Below, one piece after another: positions 1 to 13,100 of a stretch of DNA of 64,000 bases. The stretch is from Bolinopsis microptera (Eukaryota; Ctenophora; Tentaculata; Lobata; Bolinopsidae). The DNA is taken from assembly GCF_026151205.1 (NCBI RefSeq), contig NC_087081.1, positions 16,418,837 through 16,482,836 of the forward strand. Reading direction: 5' to 3'. Each line of letters starts with the position of its first letter. The first letter of the stretch is position 1. Position numbers and translations under genes: made by a program. A model generated the notes under the pieces. The model made no database searches. It saw only the letters and a list, made by a program, of their open reading frames with translations, and had not been told where the DNA came from.

Positions 1-133
1 CATTCCGATCCAACGGAACCCTCAAATCGATCACTTTTCCCCTGACTAGTGTTTCGGGGTCCCTAGCGTATCGAGCAAAAAAATGCCCATAAAGCCATAA
101 TGCATAAGGCTTTCAGATGCACGTGGCAATAAA
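1..133. other. Left window edge, upstream of the LamG-like gene
   Basis: This stretch lies upstream of the plus-strand LamG-like gene and presumably contains its 5' UTR or promoter, although no clear TATA box is seen. On the minus strand, bases 45 to 1 could be the start of the next MICAL exon: an AG acceptor at 46-47 gives an open phase-1 reading frame, which is the phase exon 25 requires. The pyrimidine tract in front of that acceptor is poor, so this is only a suggestion. Confidence 0.2.
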
Positions 134-1427
134 ATGAGAATTAAGTGCGACTATATAAACAAGTCAACTACTAATATTTATAATTCTTTTACTAACAGCA
201 TTTCTAGGTCCTGTAGTTCTCTCCAAATGATTCTAGTGGTTGTTGCCACGCTTCTCCTGGGAGTGGGCTGTTCTCCAGCACAACAACAGACGTACAATGC
301 ATTAAGTTTTGGGGATGGTCAGGATGACAAAATACAATGGTACCCAGACATGAGCCCATTTGCAACACAAATGTCAATTTGCACCTGGATTAAGAGGCGA
401 AGTGAGACGACCAGATCACCTGTTGCACTAGATTACTACCTCGCCAGTCAGCATGGAATTTATTTAGAAGCTGATGAAAACTGGAACGAGGTAGTCGAAA
501 GTAATCTCAATCTGGATGGTAAATTCAAGGCCCCAGCAAATGAGTGGTTTCATTTCTGCTTGACATGGGGAGACTACATTCTCAGAGCTTACTTCAACGG
601 CCAGGAAGTTGGGTCTACAAGCACGAATAGGAGACAAATAGAGACAGGAGGTAAAATGAGTATGGGGAATAGAGCTGATGAGATGGTGGAGTCGAGGTTC
701 ATTTTTGGCGGAGACGTGTTCAAGATGAACATTTTCAACAGGGTACTCACTTCTACAGAGATAAGAGCAATGGCCTCTGACATGTGTTCTGAGGAGGAGG
801 AGATACTCAACTCAAATAGACTTATCAAGTGGGAGGATATAATGTCGCAACAGAGAACTGGAAATGTGGTTGAGATCCCTACAAACTGCCCCGTAGTTCC
901 TCACACCAAAGAAAGACTGAGACTGATTGAAGAAAGGCTTAACACAGCAGAACAAGAGTTGAAAGAAACCAAGACTTCCCTCACCAACACCCAGGAGGAG
1001 CTGCAAAGCACCAAACAGGAGCTGACAGAAACTAAGCGTAGTTTGAAGTGTCACGAGGACACGCTACAGAGACACTTTAGATACAGGTAAATATAAACTT
1101 TCACTTTCACTTTATTACAGGTAAACTTGAGACTTTCACTTTCACTTTAGATAGAGGTAAACTTGAGACTTTCACTTTCACTTCAGATAGAGGTAAAAAT
1201 TAACTAGGACTTTTAAAAATCGGGAGAAGAGTTTGCATTTGGATTACGTTGTGAAGCATTCAAATACGAACTTAGTTCAATATTTATTATTCATCCTTCT
1301 TGTGGAGATCTTGTAAATCTCTTTTTGATATTCACATATTTAACGCATACTAAATCCATTCCTTTTCAGACCTGTATGTGATGATGAAAGCGAGGAAGAC
1401 ACGATTTGTCTGAACACAAGGAACTAA
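134..1427 (+). CDS. Secreted laminin-G/pentraxin-like protein with coiled-coil tail, two exons
   Basis: Exon 1 is 134-1086 and exon 2 is 1370-1427, joined by a GT donor at 1087 and a TTTTCAG acceptor at 1363-1369. The splice keeps frame and adds 19 codons with two cysteines before TAA. A better start may be the internal Met at 227 (residue 32), because MILVVVATLLLGVGC is a typical signal peptide; the 31 residues before it are polar. Residues about 54-240 look like a concanavalin A/LamG-type jelly roll: a SICTWIKR strand, WFHFCLTWG, a FNGQEVG strand, then FIFGGDVFKMNIFNRVLT. Residues about 257-310 are a charged heptad coiled coil, suggesting oligomers. It is probably an extracellular carbohydrate- or matrix-binding protein; the ligand is unknown. 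It lies antisense inside the MICAL gene, downstream of exon 25. Confidence 0.72.
1098..1196 (+). repeat. Tandem copies of the exon 1 donor region
   Basis: The intron of the LamG-like gene starts with three imperfect copies, roughly 35-40 bp apart, of the sequence around the real donor. Each has CTTTCACTTTCACTT followed by an exon-like end and GGTAAA. Donor-like AG|GTAAA sites therefore recur at about 1120, 1156 and 1193 after the real one at 1086/1087. Confidence 0.7.
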
Positions 1428-1969
1428 AAGCTGCAATTATCACTGGGGGTCATGCTTCACTGTGCGGACATCAACGTGTGTGGGATTCTAGACGTTACTA
1501 TAAATAATTACTATTATCTTTCTAAATAACTTAAGTAATAATCAGCACTATTTTCTCGTCACTTATTTTTTTTTTCTTTTTGGGATTCAATATTATTATA
1601 TAATTTCTTAATTATATCATTATATAAGTGTAATTTCTTTTTTCTTCGCTTAAATTCGTAGCATTTTATTTTTACATGTATCAGCTGAAATTTACCCCCT
1701 GAAATCATCCTAACTCCTCAGACTTACTTTTACTTGTTTACAAGTGAATATTAATTCAAACCACGCATCCTAATTGGTTACCTCTGGGACCAACTTAACC
1801 TGACAACGCTATATGTCTCTCTCTCTCTAGACTCTTCTCACTTCCAACTCGGCAAAAAACTATAGATTTTGTACAAGAAATATCAGTAGCCTCCTCGAAC
1901 GTAAAACATTCGAATCGAAACTCAAAATAAAATCGATCATAAATACTTTATCTTAAATCAAACTCTTAC
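1428..1969. other. Noncoding: 3' side of LamG-like gene and MICAL intron
   Basis: AT-rich sequence that should hold the 3' UTR of the plus-strand LamG-like gene and part of a MICAL intron. No ORF, repeat or RNA gene is recognised. Confidence 0.5.
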
Positions 1970-4184
1970 CTGATGCGATGTCAGGAGTGGGTTTATCTGC
2001 AGGAGCGGGTTTATCTTCGGAAAGAGTTTCGCTGGGAGGGGGTGAAAGTGGTACAGCTGATGGGGATGTCACGGGCTCAGTATCCACCTCATCTGAAAAC
2101 ATAAGGATCTAATTATCTACTTCTTAAACTCGATGAAATCACCAAAAATCCAAAAAATGACCTTATTTAAAAAATAGTTAATGTCAGAAGGTAGGGAAAA
2201 GTAACGTGACATTTCTATAAATCACCGACCATCTAGCCCACTATAAGTCTTGCTGAGCGACAGTTATAAACTATTATCTGTACAAATCTGGCTTAAAACC
2301 AGCTGCCAACAGAATAGTGTACCTAACCCCAGTCAAACTAACCAGCAACAAAGTCCTTAGACTTATCCCCCTTCTTCTTGAAGTTGTTAGAAGAAGGAGA
2401 CATAGTCCTGCTCCTCTCCCTAGCATCTGAGGAGAGTAAGGAGCCCACCGAGTTGGACTTATCACGTGGTTTATCACGTGATTTATCACGTGGTTTATCA
2501 CGTGGTTTGGGAGCAGGGGGTGCCTTGTGTGTCTTCTTACCTGAAGGAGGGGGCACTGTTAATTGGGAGGTGTGTCAGAGTGGGTGGTATATTTGTAGTT
2601 TTAACTTAATAATACGCTTTTAAACAGTGATATGTACTTTAACTGAGCTACCACAGGGTATATCTCGTAATTAAGGTTATTATGCAATTAACGATAGGAA
2701 TCATCAACGGCTGTGAATGAATTGTTCGTGCATAGGATTTAAAATATTCTGTTTCACTAAATCTGTCTTCATGCATTTTCCTTTTAATCTAGTAAACAGG
2801 CTAGAGTCTTCAAATTAGGACTCGTTACGTTAAACATGGTTGTTCTATAATCTTATGATTAAGTTTTTAAATGCTTTAACTCAAACGAGCTTTTAGACTG
2901 ATTATTTAAAGCGTAATCAAGAAATTCGTTTAAACTACAATAATTCCATCAGTTAGGTTATTCCGAATGGTGGCCCTTATTCCGAATGGTGACCCGTGTA
3001 TCACGTGTCACCGCGTGTATCACGTGACACCGCGTGTATCACGTGACACTGTCTACACCACTCTTTAATTGGCACAAGGCCAGATAATTCATGACCGCCG
3101 GATGCAAATCTAGATACACACAATACACATCACCAATCTCACAACACACAGACCGAGCTTTCTGTCTCTTATTTTACCGAAACACGCTAAGGGCCCTAGA
3201 CTCAGTGAACTTCTCGTACTCTCGGGTTTAGGGGGTTTGGGTTTAAGGAGTTTGGTACTCTTGGAAAAGACCCTGCTCCTGGTTTTAGAGGGCTTCACGG
3301 CTGGGAGAGTTGGATGTGAATGGAAATCTCTGCTGTCATGATACATTGATACATTACAGCGAACCAACGAAGCAGGATTTATGTTGTAACTGATTGGCTA
3401 CGATTTTCTGAAGTCAATATGTCAACACGAAGATTTTGGACAGATCACATATTAAACGTTTAATTTTGACTGAAAGCACTCATTGACAACAAAAACGACT
3501 ATAATCAATTAAGCCGAATTAAAGTTACTATTCGCAACATTAAAGGGTAAAATCCATTAACTACGATCATCAACAATGTATGTATTTTAAATTGCCTGAT
3601 TATACGACAACACAAACAATGAGTACTGAATACTGACCGAGACAAAAAAAGGATTTAACTACGATATCGAACTGACCTGACAAATAATGAAACACTTACC
3701 GTAGGGTCTAGTCATGATTTACACCATTACATAATTAATTGATTACATAAAGTAATGAAGATCCAAATTAAAGGCAACTTAAAATTAAGTGAGCTGACTA
3801 AAGAGGTTTTAGACAACCGATAATTCGTTTTCTTCACGATGCAGGATCTGTGTGCGAAAGATTGAAGCACGAAATATAACGGAGGTCACTGTTACAGTAA
3901 CTTACTCTTCTTGCGGACACTGGTGTGACGTCATATCATATCACGTGGTGTGACGTCATATCACGTGGTATGACGTCATATCACGTGTGGTGACGTCATA
4001 CCACGTGAAGCACGAAATAACGAAGGTAACAATAACTTACTCTTCTTGCGGACAGTAACATTGCTACTGATGGGGAGACCCTGACTAGGCATCCCTTCTG
4101 AAGGTAGATGGTCTATTGGGGGTGGTGGACGGTTAGAGGCTGACTTTGAGAGACTGTTGTCTGGTAGTCCTTCCATAGGTAGAT
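1970..4184 (-). CDS. MICAL: MICAL exons 22-25: low-complexity tail
   Basis: Exons 22 (4184-4041), 23 (3300-3178), 24 (2555-2343) and 25 (2092-1970) all begin and end in phase 1, so any could be skipped in frame. They encode Pro/Ser/Lys-rich sequence: [10 protein letters not shown] in exon 22, KPKPPKPES in exon 23, PRDK repeats in exon 24 (coded by CACGTGATAAA units) and acidic Pro-rich sequence in exon 25. Symmetric phase-1 exons of this kind suggest alternative tails. No stop is reached; the exon 25 donor (GTAAGA) leads left out of the resolved model. Confidence 0.85.
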
Positions 4185-7100
4185 CTGGGAGGATCAGTGA
4201 AAATGTTACCAGCTGTTTAAGAATACTGATACTCAGTCAGTAAGTTAAAAGTAAGTGAGTTGATGTTATGTAACTAATATAATTGTTAATATTGTTAATC
4301 AATGAAAATGCCTAGTTTAGGGCACTTCCAGAGAAGCATGAAGCGGTATTCCGCGCAAATATCTCGAAGTGGAATATGGTTAAGGTTAGAGTTAGGGGTA
4401 GGGTTATGGATAAGGTTAGGGTTCACGCTGCGAAATTCCGCTGGATATTGCCTAAGTGATTGTGAAAAAAACACGCGATTGCAGAAAAAGAAACAATTAC
4501 CTTCATGGTAAGAAGAGACTTTGTTAGCGGCAGAGGTGGGTTTCTCCTTCCTGGTGCTAGCAGTCCTTGTTCTCGCCAGCTCTGGAGACTTTGTCTCCGT
4601 TATCTTCACCCTCCCTGTCAGCTTAGGAGACATAGCGCTCGCGAAGGGGTTGGTGTCTGGAGATTTAGGTCGCTTACTTGCAGGAGTGACAGCTTTCTGT
4701 TTTGAGGCTGGTGACTCTGGTCTCCGTTTCTGTTTTGAGGCTGGTGACTCTGGTCTCCGTTTGTTACCAGCTTTGTCGCGGTGTATCTCCAATGCTGTGT
4801 CACGATAGCGAGCATCCGCGGAGGGCATCTTATCCTTAATGGCTGGTGTGGCGGGAAGAGTCTTCAGTGGTCTGGCAGGGCTGGTTTCTGTTTTGGAGGG
4901 CTTTTCTGGTTTTGGATCTGGTTTTGTTGGGACTATTTCTGGGATGTCATCTTCAGGAACGTCAGGGGTGGACGGACGGAACGTTCTGTTAGACATCTTC
5001 ATGGAATCGTAACAGGCTGAAAGATATCTTAGCACTACGATACAAGTATTACAATACTGATTTTTAAATGTTGAAATTATTAATATTACACTTAGATGAA
5101 AACTAGCTTGTGAAGAAGCTACAAAATTACCGCACTTATTCAATGAATGACCCTTAACGATTACCGCGTATGAACAAAGATAAATAACTATTTGCATACC
5201 AGACACAGGACGAGCTTGTTTCTTCTCCTTACTCCTCGTAGGAGGTTTCTTCTGTCCCAACAGACTCTTCTTCATCTCTCGGCTTCGGTTCACTATATCG
5301 TTAAAATGCTTCTTACAGAAGAATCGTCCTGAGGAAAAGAGCTTTGTCAATAAATTGATCAACGGGCGTGGAAAAGTTGTTGAAGATTCGGGAAGACAGA
5401 CAAAATCTGGATGAGTTTGGTTTTATTTTGAGTGTAAAAAGTAGATTAACCAGGAGTGTCAGGGTCAGGTGATGTTATGAGATGGTAGGTTGAGGTCTTC
5501 AGTAGAGTCTGACAATCCTCACACACGAAACACTTCCGGTGGAACACATACCTGGACAGAGGATCAATTACTGATCGATTAATTATTATTAAGATACAAT
5601 GTTTTTAAATATCTTCGCACTCAACGAATCACAAAAAATAACTAGATTCTAAAGTCAATTAAATGTGATATGATAAGTAATATAATATAAAAAGAGAAAA
5701 GATAACTGACCCCTCAATAGCGACACGTTTGAGCACCAGTACACTGAGTGCACAAGTGTGGCACTTCTGGGAACCTTTGTTGGGAGTGTGTTTCTTAGGG
5801 GTGGTGGAAGGAAGCACTTCAACATTATCCACCTGAAATGAGGTTAGTTCACCGGGAGTACGCATACTATGGGTGCTAGAAACTAAAATATAGAAATATA
5901 GAAAATCAAAAAGCAAGGTTTAAGGATCGGTTTGTGTACATATATCACGGTAGAGAGCGTTCAGCAGCTGATAACGCCTTGTTCAGCAGCTGATAACGCC
6001 TTGTTCAGCAGCTGATAACGCCCTGTTCGGCAGCTGATAACATTTTGTTCAGCAGCTGATAACGCCTTGTTCAGCAGCTGATAACGCCTTGTTCAGCAGC
6101 TGATAACGCCTTGTTCAGCAGCTGATAACGCCTTGTTCAGCAGCTGATAACGCCTTGTTCAGCAGCTGATAACGCCTTGTTCAGCAGCTGATAACGCCTT
6201 GTTCAGCAGCTGATAACACTTTGTTCAGCAGCTGATAACGCCTTGTTCAGCAGCTGATAACGCCTTGTTCAGCAGCTGATAACGCCTTGTTCAGCAGCTG
6301 ATAACATTTTGTTCAGCAGCTGATAACGCCTTGTTCAGCAGCTGATAACGCCTTGTTCAGCAGCTGATAACGCCTTGTTCAGCAGCTGATAACGCCTTGT
6401 TCAGCAGCTGATAACGCCTTGTTCAGCAGCTGATAACGCCTTGTTCAGCAGCTGATAACGCCTTGTTCAGCAGCTGATAACGCCTTGTTCAGCAGCTGAT
6501 AACGCCTTGTTCAGCAGCTGATAACGCCCTGTTCAGCAGCTGATAACGCCCTGTTCAGCAGCTGATAACGCCTTGTTCAGCAGCTGATAACGCCTTGTTC
6601 AGCAGCTGATAACGCTTTGTTCAGCAGCTGATAACGCCTTGTTCAGCAGCTGATAACGCCTTGTTCAGCAGCTGATAACGCCCTGTTCAGCAGCTGATAA
6701 CGCCTTGTTCAGCAGCTGATAACATTTTGTTCAGCAGCTGATAACGCCTTGTTCAGCAGCTGATAACGCCTTGTTCAGCAGCTGATAACGCCTTGTTCAG
6801 CAGCTGATAACGCCTTGTTCAGCAGCTGATAACGCCTTGTTCAGCAGCTGATAACGCCTTGTTCAGCAGCTGATAACGCCTTGTTCAGCAGCTGATAACG
6901 CCTTGTTCAGCAGCTGATAACGCCTTGTTCAGCAGCTGATAACGCCTTGTTCAGCAGCTGATAACGCCTTGTTCAGCAGCTGATAACGCCTTGTTCAGCA
7001 GCTGATAACGCCTTGTTCAGCAGCTGATAACGCCTTGTTCAGCAGCTGATAACGCCCTGTTCAGCAGCTGATAACGCCTTGTTCAGCAGCTGATAACGCC

Positions 7101-10100
7101 TTGTTCAGCAGCTGATAACGCCTTGTTCAGCAGCTGATAACGCCCTGTTCAGCAGCTGATAACGCCCTGTTCAGCAGCTGATAACGCCCTGTTCAGCAGC
7201 TGATAACGCCCTGTTCAGCAGCTGATAACGCATTGTTCAGCAGCTGATAACGCCTTGTTCAGCAGCTGATAACGCCTTGTTCAGCAGCTGATAACGCCTG
7301 TTCAGCAGCTGATAACGCCTTGTTCAGCAGCTGATAACGCCCTGTTCAGCAGCTGATAACGCCCTGTTCAGCAGCTGATAACGCCCTGTTCAGCAGCTGA
7401 TAATGCCCTGTTCAGCAGCTGATAACGCCTTGTTCAGCAGCTGATAACGCCTTGTTCAGCAGCTGATAACGCCTTGTTCAGCAGCTTATAACGCCTTGTT
7501 CAGCAGCTGATAACGCCTTGTTCAGCAGCTGATAACGCCTTGTTCAGCAGCTGATAACGCCTTGTTCAGCAGCTGATAACGCCCTGTTCAGCAGCTGATA
7601 ACGCCTTGTTCAGCAGCTGATAACGCCTTGTTCAGCAGCTGATAACGCCTTGTTCAGCAGCTGATAACGCCCTGTTCAGCAGCTGATAACGCCCTGTTCA
7701 GCAGCTGATAACGCCTTGTTCAGCAGCTGATAACGCCTTGTTCAGCAGCTGATAACGCCCTGTTCAGCAGCTGATAACGCCCTGTTCAGCAGCTGATAAC
7801 GCCTTGTTCAGCAGCTGATAACGCCTTGTTCAGCAGCTGATAACATTTTGTTCAGCAGCTGATAACGCCTTGTTCAGCAGCTGATAACGCCTTGTTCAGC
7901 AGCTGATAACACTTTGTTCAGCAGCTGATAACGCCTTGTTCAGCAGCTGATAACGCCTTGTTCAGCAGCTGATAACGCTTTGTTCAGCAGCTGATAAAGC
8001 CCTGTTCAGCAGCTGATAACGCCTTGTTCAGCAGCTGATAACGCCTTGTTCAGCAGCTGATAACGCCTTGTTCAGCAGCTGATAACGCCTTGTTCAGCAG
8101 CTGATAACGCCTTGTTCAGCAGCTGATAACGCCTTGTTCAGCAGCTGATAACGCCTTGTTCAGCAGCTGATAACGCCTTGTTCAGCAGCTGATAACGCCC
8201 TGTTCGGCAGCTGATAACATTTTGTTCAGCAGCTGATAACGCCTTGTTCAGCAGCTGATAACGCCTTGTTCAGCAGCTGATAACGCCTTGTTCAGCAGCT
8301 GATAACGCCTTGTTCAGCAGCTGATAACGCCTTGTTCAGCAGCTGATAACGCCTTGTTCAGCAGCTGATAACGCCTTGTTCAGCAGCTGATAACACTTTG
8401 TTCAGCAGCTGATAACGCCTTGTTCAGCAGCTGATAACGCCTTGTTCAGCAGCTGATAACGCCTTGTTCAGCAGCTGATAACATTTTGTTCAGCAGCTGA
8501 TAACGCCTTGTTCAGCAGCTGATAACGCCTTGTTCAGCAGCTGATAACGCCTTGTTCAGCAGCTGATAACGCCTTGTTCAGCAGCTGATAACGCCTTGTT
8601 CAGCAGCTGATAACGCCTTGTTCAGCAGCTGATAACGCCTTGTTCAGCAGCTGATAACGCCTTGTTCAGCAGCTGATAACGCCTTGTTCAGCAGCTGATA
8701 ACGCCCTGTTCAGCAGCTGATAACGCCCTGTTCAGCAGCTGATAACGCCTTGTTCAGCAGCTGATAACGCCTTGTTCAGCAGCTGATAACGCTTTGTTCA
8801 GCAGCTGATAACGCCTTGTTCAGCAGCTGATAACGCCTTGTTCAGCAGCTGATAACGCCCTGTTCAGCAGCTGATAACGCCTTGTTCAGCAGCTGATAAC
8901 ATTTTGTTCAGCAGCTGATAACGCCTTGTTCAGCAGCTGATAACGCCTTGTTCAGCAGCTGATAACGCCTTGTTCAGCAGCTGATAACGCCTTGTTCAGC
9001 AGCTGATAACGCCTTGTTCAGCAGCTGATAACGCCTTGTTCAGCAGCTGATAACGCCTTGTTCAGCAGCTGATAACGCCTTGTTCAGCAGCTGATAACGC
9101 CTTGTTCAGCAGCTGATAACGCCTTGTTCAGCAGCTGATAACGCCTTGTTCAGCAGCTGATAACGCCTTGTTCAGCAGCTGATAACGCCTTGTTCAGCAG
9201 CTGATAACGCCCTGTTCAGCAGCTGATAACGCCTTGTTCAGCAGCTGATAACGCCTTGTTCAGCAGCTGATAACGCCTTGTTCAGCAGCTGATAACGCCC
9301 TGTTCAGCAGCTGATAACGCCCTGTTCAGCAGCTGATAACGCCCTGTTCAGCAGCTGATAACGCCCTGTTCAGCAGCTGATAACGCATTGTTCAGCAGCT
9401 GATAACGCCTTGTTCAGCAGCTGATAACGCCTTGTTCAGCAGCTGATAACGCCTGTTCAGCAGCTGATAACGCCTTGTTCAGCAGCTGATAACGCCCTGT
9501 TCAGCAGCTGATAACGCCCTGTTCAGCAGCTGATAACGCCCTGTTCAGCAGCTGATAATGCCCTGTTCAGCAGCTGATAACGCCTTGTTCAGCAGCTGAT
9601 AACGCCTTGTTCAGCAGCTGATAACGCCTTGTTCAGCAGCTTATAACGCCTTGTTCAGCAGCTGATAACGCCTTGTTCAGCAGCTGATAACGCCTTGTTC
9701 AGCAGCTGATAACGCCTTGTTCAGCAGCTGATAACGCCCTGTTCAGCAGCTGATAACGCCTTGTTCAGCAGCTGATAACGCCTTGTTCAGCAGCTGATAA
9801 CGCCTTGTTCAGCAGCTGATAACGCCCTGTTCAGCAGCTGATAACGCCCTGTTCAGCAGCTGATAACGCCTTGTTCAGCAGCTGATAACGCCTTGTTCAG
9901 CAGCTGATAACGCCCTGTTCAGCAGCTGATAACGCCCTGTTCAGCAGCTGATAACGCCTTGTTCAGCAGCTGATAACGCCTTGTTCAGCAGCTGATAACA
10001 TTTTGTTCAGCAGCTGATAACGCCTTGTTCAGCAGCTGATAACGCCTTGTTCAGCAGCTGATAACACTTTGTTCAGCAGCTGATAACGCCTTGTTCAGCA

Positions 10101-13100
10101 GCTGATAACGCCTTGTTCAGCAGCTGATAACGCTTTGTTCAGCAGCTGATAAAGCCCTGTTCAGCAGCTGATAACGCCTTGTTCAGCAGCTGATAACGCC
10201 CTGTTCGGCAGCTGATAACGCCTGTTCAGCAGCTGATAACGCCTTGTTCAGCAGCTGATAACGCCTTGTTCAGCAGCTGATAACGCCTTGTTCAGCAGCT
10301 GATAACGCCTTGTTCAGCAGCTGATAACGCCTTGTTCAGCAGCTGATAACGCCTTGTTCAGCAGCTGATAACGCCTTGTTCAGCAGCTGATAACGCCTTG
10401 TTCAGCAGCTGATAACGCCTTGTTCAGCAGCTGATAACGCCTTGTTCAGCAGCTGATAACGCCTTGTTCAGCAGCTGATAACGCCTTGTTCAGCAGCTGA
10501 TAACGCCCTGTTCGGCAGCTGATAACGCCTTGTTCAGCAGCTGATAACGCCTTGTTCAGCAGCTGATAACGCCTTGTTCAGCAGCTGATACAGATAACGC
10601 CTTGTTTAGCAGATGAAATTACTTGGCTCTTTTATCATTATAGCGTGTGGCTTGCTTAGCCACTGGCTGAGGGGCAGAGTGGTTTGCTTAGCCACTGGCT
10701 GAGTGGCAGGGTGGTTTGCTTAGCCACTGGCTGAGTGGCAGGGTGGTTTGCTTAGCCACTGGCTGAGTGGCAGAGTGGCTTGCTTATCCACTGGCTAAGT
10801 GGCAGAGTGGTTTGCTTAGCCACTGGCTGAGTGGCAGAGTGGTTTGCTTAGCCACTGGCTGAGTGGCAGAGTGGCTTGCTTAGCCACTGGCTGAGTGGCA
10901 GAGTGGTTTGCTTATCCACTGGCTGAGTGGCAGAGTGGTTTGCTTAGCCACTGGCTGAGTGGCAGAGTGGTTTGCTTAGCCACTGGCTGAGTGGTAGAGT
11001 GGTTTGCTTAGCCACTGGCTGAGTGGCAGAGTGGTTTGCTTATCCACTGGCTGAGTGGCAGAGTGGTTTTCTTATCCACTGGCTAAGTGGCAGAGTGGTT
11101 TGCTTAGCCACTGGCTGAGTGGCAGAGTGGTTTGCTTATCCACTGGCTGAGTGGCAGAGTGGTTTGCTTAGCCACTGGCTGAGTGGCAGAGTGGCTTGCT
11201 TAGCCACTGGCTGAGTGGCAGAGTGGTTTGCTTAGCCACTGGCTGAGTGGCAGAGTGGCTTGCTTAGCCACTGGCTGAGTGGCAGAGTGGTTTGCTTAGC
11301 CACTGGCTGAGTGGCAGAGTGGTTTGCTTATCCACTGGCTGAGTGGCAGAGTGGTTTGCTTAGCCACTGGCTGAGTGGCAGAGTGGTTTGCTTAGCCACT
11401 GGCTAAGTGGCAGAGTGGTTTGCTTAGCCACTGGCTGAGTGGCAGAGTGGCTTGCTTAGCCACTGGCTAAGTGGCAGAGTGGTTTGCTTAGCCACTGGCT
11501 GAGTGGCAGAGTGGTTTGCTTATCCACTGGCTGAGTGGCAGAGTGGTTTGCTTATCCACTGGCTGAGGGGCAGAGTGGTTTGCTTAACCACTGGCTGAGT
11601 GGCAGGGTGGTTTGCTTATCCACTGGCTGAGTGGCAGAGTGGTTTGCTTAGCCACTGGCTGAGTGGCAGAGTGGTTTGCTTATCCACTGGCTGAGTGGCA
11701 GAGTGGTTTGCTTAGCCACTGGCTGAGTGGCAGAGTGGCTTGCTTAGCCACTGGCTGAGTGGCAAAGTGGTTTGCTTAGCCACTGGCTGAGTGGCAGAGT
11801 GGTTTGCTTAGCCACTGGCTGAGTGGCAGAGTGGCTTGCTTAGCCACTGGCTGAGTGGCAGGGTGGCTTGCTTAGCCACTGGCTTGCTTAGCCACTGGCT
11901 GAGTGGCAGGGTGGTTTGCATAGCCACTGGCTGAGTGGCAGGGTGGTTTGCTTAGCCACTGGCTGAGTGGCAGAGTGGTTTGCTTAGCCACTGGCTGAGT
12001 GGCAGAGTGGCTTGCTTAGCCACTGGCTTGCTTAGCCACTGGCTGAGTGGCAGGGTGGTTTGCTTAGCCACTGGCTGAGTGGTTTGCTTAGCCACTGGCT
12101 ACTAGCAGAGTGGTTTGCTTAGCCACTGGCTGAGTGGCAGAGTGGCTTGCTTAGCCACTGGCTTGCTTAACCACTGGCTGAGTGGCAGAGTGGTTTGCTT
12201 AGCCACTGGCTGAGTGGCAGGGTGGTTTGCTTAGCCACTGGCTGAGTGGCAGGGTGGTTTGCTTAGCCACTGGCTGAGTGGCAGAGTGGTTTGCTTAGCC
12301 ACTGGCTGAGTGGCAGAGTGGCTTGCTTAGCCACTGGCTTGCTTAGCCACTGGCTGAGTGGCAGGGTGGTTTGATTAGCCACTGGCTGAGTGGCAGGGTG
12401 GTTTGCTTAGCCACTGGCTGAGTGGCAGAGTGGTTTGCTTAGCCACTGGCTGAGTGGTAGAGTGGTTTGCTTAGCCACTGGCTGAGTGGCAGAGTGGTTT
12501 GCTTATCCACTGGCTGAGTGGCAGAGTGGTTTGCTTATCCACTGGCTGAGTGGCAGAGTGGTTTGCTTATCCACTGGCTGAGTGGCAGAGTGGTTTGCTT
12601 ATCCACTGGCTAAGTGGCAGGGTGGTTTGCTTATCCACTGGCTGAGTGGCAGGGTGGTTTGCTTATCCACTGGCTGAGTGGCAGAGTGGTTTGCTTATCC
12701 ACTGGCTGAGTGGCAGGGTGGTTTGCTTATCCACTGGCTGAGTGGCAGAGTGGCTTGCTTAGCCACTGGCTGAGTGGCAGGGTGGTTTGCTTATCCACTG
12801 GCTGAGTGGCAGGGTGGTTTGCTTATCCACTGGCTGAGTGGCAGAGTGGTTTGCTTATCCACTGGCTGAGTGGCAGAGTGGTTTGCTTAGCCACTGGCTG
12901 AGGAGCAGAGTGGTTTGCTTATCCACTGGCTGAGTGGCAGAGTGGTTTGCTTATCCACTGGCTGAGTGGCAGAGTGGTTTGCTTAGCCACTGGCTGAGTG
13001 GCAGGGTGGTTTGCTTAGCCACTGGCTGAGGGGCAGAGTGGTTTGCTTATCCACTGGCTGAGTGGCAGGGTGGTTTGCTTAGCCACTGGCTGAGTGGCAG

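Noticed and set aside
4295-5362. 355-codon ORF as a single exon
   Set aside because: It includes intron sequence between MICAL exons 20 and 21; splice signals and the LIM frame show two exons.
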